Shown piece after piece: positions 1-11,214 of a stretch of 64,000 nucleotides of DNA (within the stretch, counting starts at the first letter, position 1; each line of letters begins with the position of its first letter). Made by a program: the position numbers and the translations under genes. This DNA is from Lineus longissimus. Lineage: Eukaryota; Nemertea; Pilidiophora; Heteronemertea; Lineidae. The stretch lies in assembly GCF_910592395.1 (NCBI RefSeq), contig NC_088313.1, positions 11,632,937 through 11,696,936 on the forward strand, read 5' to 3'. Under the pieces are notes generated by a model. It did no database searches. It had not been told where the DNA came from and saw only the letters and a program-made list of their open reading frames with translations.

Positions 1-1510
1 TTCACAATCCAAATGCCAATTGTGTTTGCACATGTACCAGGTTTGAAGGGAACCTTTTCAGAGTGAGCCTATGACTGTAATGTATTTGCTGTAGTAAAAG
101 TCCAGATTTCCAAGATTACATAACAACTTGGACAAAACTATAGCCTCACTATCCGATACTCGCATTTCATGATTTTGGCATCGACATTATTCAATTGTGA
201 TTGTCGTCACACTGTGGGCTTATAATAAACCGTGAGATGCACTGAATGATTACCTACCCATATCGCGATATCACAAGTTTGCATCTCACAGTACTGTTTA
301 TGTGATTTATAATAGCCCACACTGTCACTGCGTCTGCATGGCCATGGCCATGATGGCCCGTGAGTGTGAGTGTCAGTGAGTGTGCTCACCTAACATAACA
401 TTAACAATAATACTAGTGTCAATACTAGTAATAGGCCTACCCATCTCCTATAGGTGAAACAAGCAAACAATCAAGATTCCGCTTATTATTAAATGTCAAT
501 GGTCCATTATAAATAACTTTCTACCTCTGTCAGTCTGCACAGCAGCTGCCTGCTGTTCATGCATTTCATTTCAGTTACATTCGATGCATCATGTGCATAG
601 GCCTATGTTATTGACATTGTATGCAGGGCTGGCTGGTTTGGTTGGCCAAACGCCGCCAATGTCGATTATGTAAAGAAAACTTCACAATAATATTGATACC
701 TGCTAAATCTTCATTAACCATGCTATTACCTGTATCATTATTGTTACTGGTAGAATCCATTTCGTCCCGATGGTAAGCGATATATTGCGACAAATGAATT
801 GAGGTCCGATTCTTTAAGAAATTCTGCTGACCGGGCATTTCGCAATCTTGAGACGAGAGGCGCTGATTTCGTTACTTTCGCAATGCATTCGAAGAACCTC
901 CATTGGCGTCGTGATTACGTTCGGTTGACTCATCACCCAGCGGAATAGGAAAAAGTAGGCCTATCATCCTGAGCTTGGGGGCATTTCCAATCAAACGTGA
1001 GGCGGAGAGAGTAAAAAAATCAATGTGCAGCCAAAGGCGTGGTGGTGGTTGGGGTCCGTGGGCGGGCATGTTTATGGGTGGGGATCAGGGGAGGGTACTC
1101 TTCCACTATTTTCCTTGTGCTTGCAAGCTGACTCGGGCTGACATCTTCAGAGGACTACAATAACGATTACACTGGACCGGTGTAGAAGTTTAAAATGTCC
1201 TAGGATAGAATGTCCGGGAAACAAAGGATTCTATTATGCGCTTCAATCTCTGAGCTATTGCATTGTCAGTCATGGTCTCGATAGACCAGATAATAGGACC
1301 ATAAAAATATTATTATTATAGCAGAATACAATAGGGCCGGACACTTTTTCCAGGGGACATTTTCTACTTTTACACCGGCAGTTCGTACTGGTCGGGGCGA
1401 ACGGTCGGAGCGCATAACGGGGACGTGAAAGGGAGATGTTTGGTAATTCAAAGCATTGCCTGCACTAAAAAGGGTAGGGCCTAAATGCGGGGTCTATGTT
1501 AGGGTGGAAT
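1..1510. other. No recognisable gene
   Basis: Only short open frames occur on both strands and none resembles a known protein. Several AGGCCT-type palindromes are present (near 436, 597 and 956). I see no splice-bounded exon or element border that I can support. Confidence 0.5.
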
Positions 1511-1514
1511 CGGA

Positions 1515-1562
1515 GGGGGGCGGGCGGGCGGGCGGGCGCCCGGGGAGCGGGGACGAGCGGGC
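1515..1562. repeat. GC-rich GGGC simple repeat
   Basis: A run of GGGC units followed by CCCGGGGAGCGGGG forms a short, extremely G-rich tract that stands out from the AT-rich surroundings. It could form G-quadruplexes. No gene start is visible beside it. Confidence 0.6.
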
Positions 1563-1660
1563 AGTGACCATATATTAAAACAAAAGATCAACAACCTAAC
1601 CTCCTTCACTATAACGGACTCCTGATTGGCTGTTCATTAATCGTAGAATGCCCACGATAA

Positions 1661-2747
1661 TATGTAAAGTCAAGAACTTAGTGAGCCCCCCTTTAGGTCG
1701 GGGGAGCTCCCCCGAACCCCCCTACGAGCATATGTTAAGTGCAAGCTCTAACAACTACAGCTGTTACAATGGGGGGACACCCCCCAAACCCCCCTCCGTC
1801 GACATAGGTTTTTACCAGTGCGTTGGGGGGAAGCTCCCCCCAAACCCCCCCGGTGGACAGTCAACTAGCCCTTCTGTGTCATACTGCTGGAGGGGGGGGG
1901 GGGGGGGGGATGGGACCATCCATATAGTTCCTTTTGACACATTTTTGTTTTGGTAATGCAATACATTGTGATTGACCTTATTCACGGGAATCGGGCGTTT
2001 CCAGTGATATACGACACAAATGGGTTGTCCTCATGCATTCACTTTCGAAAGGCATTTTAAAATAGATGTTACGTCCTGTTAATGGGGCACGTCATCATCG
2101 CGTACATTTGGGAAAAACTCCCTAACGAGACCGGAGCAGACGGCTGAAAGTAGTTTAATTATTGGCCGCTAGGGTACAGAATGTACGTCGCTGACCCGAA
2201 TTTTTCACGCAACTATAGCTAAATAGAGCTAGTTCTAGTTTGTGATTCAATTTGATACTTCAGATTTGGGCAGTAGACCAATATAACTTAGTCGTCAGTG
2301 TGGTTTTAAGCTGGAAAAACGTATTTGTTTTTCTTAAAGTGCCTTTTTTGGACGGGTGTGTGCGATTGTTTTGTTTTTATGTCACGTGACCTCGATCATG
2401 TCGACACAAAATTGAAATAAACCACCCTTTTCTGTCATTATTTAGGACGGATATTTCTCTGATAAAAATATTAATATAATTGGCCAATTTCTTAGGCATA
2501 TGATGTAGCGAATTCCCATGAAGATTTAAATTAATTTAAATTTATTTCAACCAATGGGATAGCAACCACCACCGGAAGATCGCGGAGAAATCGGTAAACT
2601 CAACGGAGTTAATTCAGAAAAATACCAAAAAAAATTGTTTGTAGGGTATACAATCAATAGTTACTCTCTTTATTTCTCATCATTCATTTACATTATCTAC
2701 TCCCGCACACACGTGTATCTTAAGAGCCCCTCCTAAAGGGGGTCTTA
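1661..2747 (+). mobile_element. Helitron-like non-autonomous element, copy A
   Basis: The 1087 bp element starts ATATGTAAAGTCAAG and ends in a hairpin, GAGCCCCTCC-TAAAGGGGGTCTTA, flanked by A on the left and T on the right. Near the 5' end are two G/C hairpin modules of about 60-70 bp (GGGGGGAAGCTCCCCCC type) and an 18-base G run (1892-1909). The rest is AT-rich and non-coding. Inverted copies lie at 3326-5091 and 5112-6068. The ends are not inverted repeats of each other, no target duplication is evident and a hairpin lies at the 3' end, which is Helitron-like; however the canonical TC start and CTRR end are absent. A Helentron-type or unclassified element is equally possible. The repeat itself is certain; the class is inference. 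Confidence 0.7.
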
Positions 2748-3074
2748 TAAAGGCTAGATGTCAATCGTACATATACCACGTTTGTTTGGAGGAGACTACG
2801 TTGCCACAGATGAGTATTCCCGTTGAAGGAAATGGTGACATTCTTTTTGTGACATTCTGTATTGGTCAATTAGTTTTGAACCAAAGAATCCATTGCAGGC
2901 CCGGTCATTGAACATAGAAGACTTACGGCGTGCGTAACCACCATCGGCAAGGTCTGTGCTTTCATAATGATGAACAACGTGGCTTTTCATTCGATCAGAG
3001 AATCCCTGCACTCGTGAACTCAAGCCAATCAATGCCTCCGGTGAACCCTAACAAGGAATTACCATATCACTCTT
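2748..3074. other. Unannotated spacer between element A and the LINE
   Basis: A 78-codon open frame exists on the minus strand (2796-3032), but it matches nothing I recognise and has no splice context. The stretch may be the 5' part of the interrupted LINE or unrelated sequence. Confidence 0.3.
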
Positions 3075-3325
3075 ATGAATGAATATAATGTGGGCAGGTC
3101 CGCTAGCTGGCATGGTGGTTTAGAGTCGAGCCTAGAGTATTTATTAGTAGGTACATCTAAGAAAGCCTGCAACACAGCTGTATCGACGGCGGACTGTAGC
3201 TCCGTATTCAAAGAAGTTATAAGATACTATAATAATAGAGAATCACCGGTGTTTTGCGTAACCTTGGATGCGAGCAAAGCTTTCGATTGTGTACATTTTG
3301 TCAAGTTATTCCGAAAGCAGCTTAG
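3075..3325 (+). pseudogene. Non-LTR retrotransposon reverse transcriptase, part 1
   Basis: The plus-strand frame encodes the central fingers/palm part of a LINE reverse transcriptase. The motif LDASKAFDCV is RT block A, containing the first catalytic Asp. The frame stops abruptly in codon AG|T at 3325 where the Helitron-like copy B begins. The reading continues at 5092-5111 and again from 6069, always in phase, so one LINE was split by two insertions. The N-terminal endonuclease half is missing upstream. The clade is uncertain; the block-A wording is typical of invertebrate LINEs whose block C reads FAYADDVV. This copy cannot make a functional protein. Confidence 0.8.
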
Positions 3326-4028
3326 TAAGCCCCCCTCTTAGGAGGGGCTCTTAAGATACACGTGTGTGCGGGAGTACATAATGTAAATGAATGATGAGAA
3401 ATAAAGAGAGTAACTCAACGGAGTTAATTCAGAAAAATACCAAAAAAAATTGTTTGTAGGATATACAATATATCCTACAAACAATTTTTTTTTCTGAATT
3501 AACTCGGTTGAGTTTACCGATTTCTCCGCGATCTTCCGGTGGTGGTTGCTATCCCATTGGTTGAAATTAATTTAAATTAAATTTAATAGTAGGTACATCT
3601 AAGAAAGCCTGCAACACAGCTGTATCGACGGCGGACTGTAGCTCCGTATTCAAAGAAGTTATAAGATACTATAATAATAGAGAATCACCGGTGTTTTGCG
3701 TAACCTTGGATGCGAGCAAAGCTTTCGATTGTGTACATTTTGTCAAGTTATTCCGAAAGCAGCTTAGTAAGCCCCCCTCTTAGGAGGGGCTCTTAAGATA
3801 CACGTGTGTGCGGGAGTACATAATGTAAATGAATGATGAGAAATAAAGAGAGTAACTCAACGGAGTTAATTCAGAAAAATACCAAAAAAAATTGTTTGTA
3901 GGATATACAATATATCCTACAAACAATTTTTTTTTCTGAATTAACTCGGTTGAGTTTACCGATTTCTCCGCGATCTTCCGGTGGTGGTTGCTATCCCATT
4001 GGTTGAAATTAATTTAAATTAAATTTAA
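3145..4028 (+). repeat. 442 bp tandem duplication across LINE/element junction
   Basis: Bases 3145-3586 are repeated almost identically at 3587-4028 (offset 442, for example GTACATCTAA at 3151 and 3593). Each unit holds about 180 bp of LINE reverse transcriptase followed by about 260 bp of the Helitron-like element end. The duplication therefore arose after element B inserted. The joint lies in an AT-rich ATTAAATTTAA run, which suggests slippage or microhomology repair. An assembly artefact is possible. Confidence 0.85.
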
Positions 4029-5091
4029 ATTAATTCAAATCTTCATGGGAATTCGCTACATCATATGCCTAAGAAATTGGCCAGTTATATTAATATTTTT
4101 ATTAGAGAAATATCCGTCCTAAATAATGACAGAAAAGGGTGGTTTATTTCAATTTTGTGTCGACATGGTGGTCGAGGTCACGTGACATAAAAACAAAACA
4201 ATCGCACACACCCGTCCAAAAAAGGCACTTTAAGAAAAACAAATACGTTTTTCCAGCTTAAAACCACACTGACGACTAAGTTATTTTGGTCTACCACCCA
4301 AATCTGAAGTATCAAAATGAATCACAAACTAGAACTAGCTCTATTTAGCTATAGTTGCGTGAAAAATTCGTGTGAGCGACGTACATTCTGCACCCTGGCG
4401 GCCAATAATTAAACTACTTTCAGCCGTCTGCTCCGGTCTCGTTAGGGAGTTTTTCCCGAATGTACGCGATGATGACGTGCCCCATTAACAGGACGTGAAT
4501 GCATGAGGACAATCCATTTAAGTGTCGTATATCACTGGAAACGCCCGATTCCCGTGAATAAGGACAATCACAATGTATTACATTACCAAAACAAAAATGT
4601 GTCGGAAGGAACTGTATGTATGTATGTATGTATGTATATACCATATTTAAATTTAAGCGCCCTTTTCAGATTATTATCCGTTCAAAGGCGCTTTTACAAT
4701 ATTAATAACATTGTCGAAAAAGATGAGTCTTTAGCATCGTCTGAAATGATGCAAGGCTCCTTGCTTGCCTGACCTCAAAAGGGAGCGCATTCCACAGAAA
4801 TGCAGCGGAGAAAGAGAAGCAACGCTCTCCATATATGGATGGTCCCATCGCACCCCCCCCCCTCCAGCAGTATGACACAGAAGGGCTAGTTGACTGTCCA
4901 TCGGGGGGGTTTGGGGGAGCTTCCCCCCAACGCACTGGTAAAAACCTATGTCGACGGAGGGGGGTTTGGGGGTGTCCCCCATTGTAACAGCTGTAGTTGT
5001 TAGAGCTTGCACTTAACATATGCTCGTAGGGGGGTTCGGGGGAGCTCCCCCGACCTAAAGGGGGGCTCACTAAGTCCTTGACTTTACATAT
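3326..5091 (-). mobile_element. Helitron-like element, copy B, rearranged
   Basis: Read on the minus strand it starts ATATGTAAAGTC (5091) and ends in the GAGGGGGGCTTA hairpin end (3326). It is inserted within the LINE reverse transcriptase between AG (3325) and TAGAGG (5092). It contains two G/C hairpin modules (about 4850-5070) and the same AT-rich body as copies A and C. It is longer than copy C because of the 442 bp duplication and a local foldback near 3420-3510, where a roughly 40 bp arm is repeated in inverse orientation around TACAATA. It has no coding capacity. Confidence 0.7.
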
Positions 5092-5111
5092 TAGAGGTGT
5101 ATGTCCTTTGA
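5092..5111 (+). pseudogene. LINE reverse transcriptase, 20 bp sliver
   Basis: Twenty bases stranded between two Helitron-like copies. Together with 3325 upstream and 6069 downstream they keep one continuous reverse-transcriptase frame (residues RGVCPL), the usual sequence between RT blocks A and B. This shows that copies B and C are independent insertions about 20 bp apart in one target. Confidence 0.75.
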
Positions 5112-6068
5112 TAAGCCCCCCTCTTAGGAGGGGCTCTTAAGATACACGTGTGTGCGGGAGTACATAATGTAAATGAATGATGAGAAATAAAGAGGGTAAC
5201 TATTGTATGTCCTACAAACAATTTTTTTTTGGTATTTTTCTGAATTAACTCCGTTGAGTTTACCGATTTCTCCGCGATATTCCGGTGGTGGTTGCTATCC
5301 CATTGGTTGAAATTAATTTAAATTAATTTAAATCTTCATGGGAATTCGCTACATCATATGCCTAAGAAATTGGCCAATTATATTAATATTTTTATCAGAG
5401 AAATATCCGTCCTAAATAATGACAGAAAAGGGTGGTTTATTTCAATTTTGTGTCGACATGATCGAGGTCACGTGACATAAAAACAAAACAATCGCACACA
5501 CCCGTCCAAAAAAGGCACTTTAAGAAAAACAAATACGTTTTTCCAGCTTAAAACCACACTGACGACTAAGTTATAATGGGCTACTGCCCAAATCTGAAGT
5601 ATCAACATGAATTACAAACTAGAACTAGCTCTATTTAGCAAAAGTTGCGTGAAAAATTCGGGTGAGCGACATACTGCACCCTAGCGGCAAATAAATAAAC
5701 TACTTTCAGCCGTCTGCTCCGGTCTCGTTAGGGAGTTTTTCCCAAATGTACGCGATGATGACGTGCCCCATCAACAGGACGTAACATCTATTTTAAAATG
5801 CGTTTCCAAAGTGAATGCATGAGGACAACCCATTTGTGTCGTATATCACTGGAAACGCCCGATTCCCGTGAATAAGGACAATCACAATGTATTACATTAC
5901 CAAAACAAAAATGTGTCGGAAGGAACTATGGATGGTCCCAAAATGGGGGGTTTGGGGGGGGGGTTTCCCCTCCATTGTACTGGGTAAAAACGTTACGCTA
6001 TCGTAGGGGGGTTCGGGGGTGCTCCCCCGACCTAAAGGGGGGCTCACCAAGTCCTTGACTTTACATAT
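5112..6068 (-). mobile_element. Helitron-like element, copy C
   Basis: The cleanest copy of the family at 957 bp. On the minus strand it starts ATATGTAAAGTC (6068) and ends GAGGGGGGCTTA (5112). It sits between A (5111) and T (6069) of the LINE. It carries a single G/C hairpin module (about 5940-6050), whereas A and B have two, so module number varies within the family. An alternative reading of the borders gives a 2 bp TA duplication on each side. Confidence 0.72.
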
Positions 6069-6660
6069 TAGCACGGTTTTTAGCTAACATGTATACAAAC
6101 CAACAAATCAGCGTCAGGTGGGCAGATCATGTATCAGATTCGTTCTCTGCAACCAACGGGGTTAAACAAGGTGGTGTGTTGTCACCGATACTTTTTAATT
6201 TGTATTTGGATCAACTCTTGGTAAGCATGCAGAAGGTAGGTGTACGTTGTAGAATAGGCCATATCCATACGGGTATATTCGCATATGCAGACGATGTGGT
6301 AATACTTGTACCGACCCGCATCTAGTCACTGACAAAGATGTTGAAAATTTCAAAATTATTTTCGTTAGACTATAAGATAACCTTCAACGCAAAAAAAAGC
6401 AAATTTGTTTGCACAAGGCTTGCAAAAGTTTTGCAAAATGCTTAGATGTACAAGTAGACTACATAATATTTGACGGTGATATGTTATATGCAGTGGAGTT
6501 CGAGGTGCACCTGGGATTCTTGTTAGGTCCTGATGTTCAGCAGAAAAGAGTTGATAAAGGTATTAATGAATTATGCAAAAAAACAACATGGTGTTAGTGT
6601 TTTGAATATTGCGCCTATTTTCCCAGCGTTATTTGCCTATCGTCAACTTTTGACATGTTC
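6069..6660 (+). pseudogene. Non-LTR retrotransposon reverse transcriptase, part 2
   Basis: Continues the LINE after copy C. Visible motifs are NGVKQGGVLSPILFNLYLD (RT block B) and FAYADDVV (block C, catalytic Asp-Asp, near 6280-6297). A stop at 6323-6325 and several frameshifts follow, after which the thumb region can still be read in pieces, for example HLGFLLG and DKGINELCKK near 6500-6590. Similarity ends near 6660 where unrelated, CpG-richer sequence begins. It is decayed and non-functional. Confidence 0.75.
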
Positions 6661-6838
6661 CCTCGCTAACTTACTTGCGTGCGCGCGCTGAGACGACCCC
6701 GCATCCGTGACTTGCAATGACGTCACATTCGCTCCAGCCATTTTGATTTGTCAGGGAAGGTCTTCGCGGACTTCGTCCCTCTTTTTTGTGAGTTTTTGTA
6801 ACCCTTTATGGTTTGAATCGGGAGTTTTCAAGATTCAG
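6661..6838 (+). promoter_or_regulatory. Possible promoter with 5' non-coding exon
   Basis: A CpG-richer patch contains a perfect CRE palindrome TGACGTCA (6718-6725), then GCCATTTTG (6737-6745, YY1-like), and ends in ATTCAG|GTAAAA, a plausible splice donor after 6838. CRE plus YY1 near a first-exon donor is a common TATA-less promoter arrangement. No coding exon could be linked with confidence; a pyrimidine tract and AG near 7240 (CTATTTCAG) is a possible acceptor. The interpretation is inference. Confidence 0.3.
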
Positions 6839-7619
6839 GTAAAAGCAAAATATGTATAGAAACCCCTAGCCCACTGTCATTCAGAATAGTTAAAGGTGTA
6901 CATCAAAATCAAGGTTTGATTGTCCGATGTCTTGAATGCTTCGCCAGAAGTTTCAATGAGTGCGCGCCTCGTGCGATGCGTACATCTATGCATTGAAAAT
7001 GCACTCCGTGTACAGGAGCAACGTCTCCCAGCGATTTTACAGTACCAATATCATTCTGTCATGTACTAAGTTTGTGAGAATATTTAGGACTGTTTTCAAT
7101 GATCTGTGTGACAGTAAGATGTAGGTTCTAGTTCTCTGTGTAAGTCCATGTTGTAGGGAAGACTAATATGAGAATATTTGTATACTACAAGTATGGTTAT
7201 GATGTACTGTTTCTGATTGTGACACATGTTTGTACTATTTCAGAAAACCCAATGTTATGGTGTTAACAAAGATAAGAAATCGACTCCCGACTTGTTGAGT
7301 TTTTCCACCCCTGTCTCCACCAGTTAGTGTACTTCTGACATGCACATGCAGGAATTCGGTATTCTCTTTTTAAGAGTTTCGCAACTTGTTGTTATGGATC
7401 CCAGTTCTGGGACATGACAAATCCACATATTGAAAATATAAATATGAACATGGAGAAAGAGTGTTAGAAAGATTATGGATCTACCATATAGGACACACAA
7501 CAATCTGATACCATCAATAATCAACGACTTTAGTATGGAGATGCAACTAGAAAGAAGGACAATGAGGTAGGCCTATACAGAAAATATATTTAAATAAAAA
7601 AACATTTGCATGATATTGT
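6839..7619. other. No recognisable gene
   Basis: AT-rich sequence with only short open frames. After the CTATTTCAG at about 7240 a short plus-strand frame runs about 28 codons to a stop near 7325, too little to identify. Confidence 0.4.
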
Positions 7620-7873
7620 GCACAAATTTTATACTGGAAGGAAGTTGGTAGAAACTCAGCAAAAATTTAATCAAACATGTAGAAAATACGTTTTTTGTAA
7701 ATACGATGTTGATTTAAGAAATACTCGAATTTGATTATTAATAGAGTAGATGTAAACTCTGACGCATTTAGGACAGCAAGACAAATAAGGGAGTTGATAG
7801 AAATGAGGGAATCTGGGGGAAATATTATAACGAAAGACGAAATTGGACACATTTTAGAATTTGTGTGTACATA
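7620..7873 (+). pseudogene. Fragment of an element C-terminal module
   Basis: In the frame through 7722-7873 the plus strand reads a coherent peptide with ARQIRELIEMRESGG and a following acidic-hydrophobic helix ending LEFVCT-stop. A preceding piece with FNQTCRKYVF lies in another frame, so a frameshift separates them. A diverged copy with the same spacing (KILKEILLMRD...CLACS) occurs near 54280-54400. I infer a C-terminal module of a retroelement, but I cannot name the family. A CTCF-like CGCCATCTGGCGG follows at 7890-7902. Confidence 0.4.
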
Positions 7874-8085
7874 ACTGATTAAGCAAATACGCCATCTGGC
7901 GGACGATAGAAATAATGTAATAATTTAAAGGTTGTATAGAAATGTATGTAGGACTATTAAAGTCTATCATCACACGTTGCACAACGTTTAGTTACATGTA
8001 ACTGTATGCACTTTCACTTGCACAACACAGAATTTGTATTTTCACAAACACAACATTGGGCGAATAAGGGAGATTCCCGCTTTTA

Positions 8086-8793
8086 ATGGACTCAATAAAC
8101 GCTTCTTTCAAATATTACCAATATGTTCTAATGTCAAAGAATGATCTTCTTGCTGAGGCACTAAACGAATCCATTGCAATAAACAACTCTAAAACATTTT
8201 CTTGGTATTCATTTATTAAAAATATGGCAATTTCTCTCAACCTTAATCTATCATCATTTAACCCTAAACGTGTCAAAGAAAAATTGAGAGAGAAATGTGT
8301 AGCTCACTGGAAGAATAACCTCAGCACTACTCGTATGCAAGGAGGCAAGCTTGTACTTTATTCTAAAATAGAAAATCATTTTCAAAATGAAGAATACCTA
8401 AATATCATTAAATCCAAAAGTAGAAGAGCATCTCTTACTAGACTTCGAATCAGCAACCATTCTTTACAAATAGAAAGGGGAAGATATCTTATTCCGAAGA
8501 CCTCTCGGTCTGAACGTTCATGTTCCTCCTGCCTTAAATCCGGTTCATCAGCTGTTGAAGACGAATTCCACTTTTTATTTGACTGTCCTCTATATGCTCA
8601 AGACAGATCCTTTATTAAATCACTCTTTTCTTTTTCTCCAATCTATCTACACCAAGTTTATTGTAATTCCATCCAATGTAAATGTATTTCGTACGGAACA
8701 CAAAACTATTTGATATTTGATATTTGTAATTTCAGTGTGACCTACACTCCAAGTTACCACATTCTACCTAAAGAAAAGGTCTCACTGTCATAA
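8086..8793 (+). pseudogene. LINE C-terminal domain with CCHC finger
   Basis: An open frame of 235 codons. Residues about 110-200 match the C-terminal region of many LINE ORF2 proteins: RASLTRLRISNHSLQIERGRY, then a Cys/His cluster CSSC-x12-HFLFDC, followed by PLY. This region follows the reverse transcriptase and probably binds the element RNA. No reverse transcriptase precedes the apparent start, so the copy is truncated at its 5' end, as is usual after incomplete reverse transcription. The last 40 residues look unrelated and may be read-through into flanking DNA. It is probably not an active gene. Confidence 0.65.
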
Positions 8794-9814
8794 TTTTCGT
8801 GTGAGAAACCCTTTCAGACGACACAATTACTTAAGTGAAGATCTCACCACTTTACGTTTAGTTAGTTCTTCACTCCAAGCAACCACACTCCACTTGAAGG
8901 GAATGTGTCACTGCAATAACCTTAGTGAGAGCTACCATTTAGGGAGGCACGACCCAACTGCCGTACTTTCAGTGTGACCTATTCTCAAAGTTCCAATTTT
9001 CCACGCTAGGGCCTGGCCTACGTGCATTTGTACATTACTTACGCTCATGATCCAGCACTTCCGTTGTTCTGCTAACAGAGCGACGGCAGCGCCACTGTTT
9101 TGCCGTAGACTATTATTTTTCTGGCAGACTTCTGAAGGGTGTTTCGGACGTTTGCATTTCTCTCGGCTTTTATAAAAACATGAACGCTTCTGTTTTTGTT
9201 AATGCAGTTCACCTTAAAGATAATCCTTTTGTCTTCCAGACACTAATTAGGCCTTGTTTGGCATTGTTTACCGGTTGGGGATTTCACACCTTCGTTACTC
9301 GGGGATAGTTGGTATTGTTTTTTTTATCATGTGTCTGAGTCATGTGACTGAGTATTAATATGACTTATGTAATGGGCCTATATTTTGTCAAGTACTATTT
9401 AGGAAGTTTTCTCCTTTTGTATTGAATTAACTGTTCTTGTATAAATTGTGGGATTCTGGCAAGGTTTTTCAGAGTAGTCTCAGTGCTACACTCACCCTGA
9501 ATTCACATCTCAGTGCTGAATTCAACACTTTCTCTTCTGAGGACGCATGTCTTACACTACATTCACACTGAAGGCGATTTGAAACCGTTTTCCGGAGAGC
9601 GCCCTCCGGTAAACAGTTTGGTTAAATCGCTTTCAAGCCGGTCGAGTCACACTTGGCCGAATGCGCATTCAATCCCGATTAAAACGTGTCAAACTGAATG
9701 CGCAGTAAAGATACGCCACCTGCAATTGCATTGTTAAACTCACTCCCACGCTCGATCCAAGATGGATACCACTCTAGTCTCGCGAGATTCATACCAAACG
9801 AGAAACGCGGGGTA
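8794..9814. other. No recognisable gene
   Basis: The phrases CAGTGTGACCTA-type and TCACTCCAAG recur loosely between 8730 and 8990, suggesting degenerate repeats. Nothing else is supportable. Confidence 0.35.
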
Positions 9815-10180
9815 GAATTTCTAAAACACCCGAGTGAGAACATTTCATTTTCATAATGGATAATGTATATGGCCTCGTTTTCACCACAGAGGTTTGGGTG
9901 AGACAACCATAACCGCTTTGGTTGGTGCAAAATGTGGAAGCATTTCAAAAGTATTAAAAACCACATTATTCTATATTTAATTTGTTTTAGAATAGAAATT
10001 CATACCTCACTGTCGGTATTGGTTGTCTCTACCAAACAAGCTCGGGTGGAGCTAAGATATTGGCCAAAACCTCGGCTACGTCTTGGTTTCGGTCTACATT
10101 TTAGCTCCACCCTCGCGGTTTGGGTGAGGCAACCAATACACCCAATTCGGTATCATTTCCTTGAACCAAACTCGCACTCT
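9815..10180 (+). repeat. Dispersed inverted-arm repeat, copy 1
   Basis: Contains paired motifs such as TACCTCACTGTCGGTATTGG and GTGGAGCTAA, partly mirrored internally by TTTAGCTCCACCCTCGCGG. The whole stretch recurs in reverse orientation at about 60715-61035. An internal mirror plus a distant inverted copy fit a non-autonomous foldback or MITE-like transposon. Exact ends are not resolved. Confidence 0.6.
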
Positions 10181-10945
10181 CAGTGACGAAATTTAAATTA
10201 AATTGTAAGGAACGAAATCAGCGCCTCTTGTGTCAAGATTGGGGTAGAAACGTTACGTCATTTTCTGGTCCTGTTAGCTGATTGGATGGATGCGCCTACG
10301 AGAGCAGACCGTGGCTATGGAAATGATGGAAATGATCGTTTTTATTTAATGACAATTATGTTTATGTATTTTTAGCTAAATGGAAAACGACAATGTCGGA
10401 GAATGCTGAGTTTACGTCATTTGGGTGAATGTGAAAAGGCTGGAACATTCGGAAAAGCGGGAAGTATACGCTGTGCGCATGCTCATTGCGATTGCAATGC
10501 GGCGCGTCACACTACGAATTCCAATGCGGCTTCGATGCGGCTTGGCCAGAGCGACTTCGTTGGTGTGTATCAAGGAACTGTATTTGTTAAAGTGGTTTGA
10601 AAATGGTACTGACCGACTTGAGTGTGACAGCCGAACGCGTATTAAAGTTTTAATGCGCATTAAAACGCTGGTGTGGCCACGACATTTGAACTGCCCTCAA
10701 CTATCTCTAAGAGCTGTATGTCCCAGTGCTACGACTCTTTGTGATATCTTTGGAGGACGCATTTCTCAGAACTGCCCTCTTCTATCTCCTACTTGGGATA
10801 GATATAAACGCAGATTGGCGTTTATGGCGGAAGGGTCAGCTGAGATTTTCGGGACGAACATGATGCATCATTACTGGATCTCCTATCTACTTACATTCAG
10901 TACATGTCGGAGAAGTATGACTTCACATCATATAAGAGAAATTGT
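10181..10945. other. No supportable gene; possible repeat remnants
   Basis: Open frames here are continuous with the GAGTG satellite and are compositional. AATGCGCATTAAAACG-like phrases occur both near 9665-9690 and 10645-10665, hinting at a second decayed element around copy 1 of the dispersed repeat. Confidence 0.3.
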
Positions 10946-10947
10946 CA

Positions 10948-11190
10948 GTAGAGTAGAGTGGAGTGGAGTGGAGTGGAGTGGAGTGGAGTGGAGTGGAGTG
11001 GAGTGGAGTGGAGTGGAGTGGAGTGGGGTGGGGTGGGGTGGGGTGGGGTGGGGTGGGGTGGGGTGGGGTGGGGTGGAGTGGAGTGGAGTGGAGTGGAGTG
11101 GAGTGGAGTGGAGTGGAGTGGAGTGGAGTGGAGTGGAGTGGAGTGGAGTGGAGTGGAGTGGAGTGGAGTGGAGTAGAGTAGAGTAGAGTC
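10948..11190. repeat. GAGTG pentanucleotide satellite
   Basis: About 48 tandem 5 bp units. The outer units are GGAGT, the middle roughly 50 bp (about 11023-11075) is pure GGGGT, and the right edge decays to GTAGA. The array is open in several frames on both strands, so the long predicted proteins here are artefacts. It directly abuts the 3' end of the minus-strand LINE. Confidence 0.95.
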
Positions 11191-11214
11191 TGTTTTCTGA
11201 TAAGATTCACTAAA

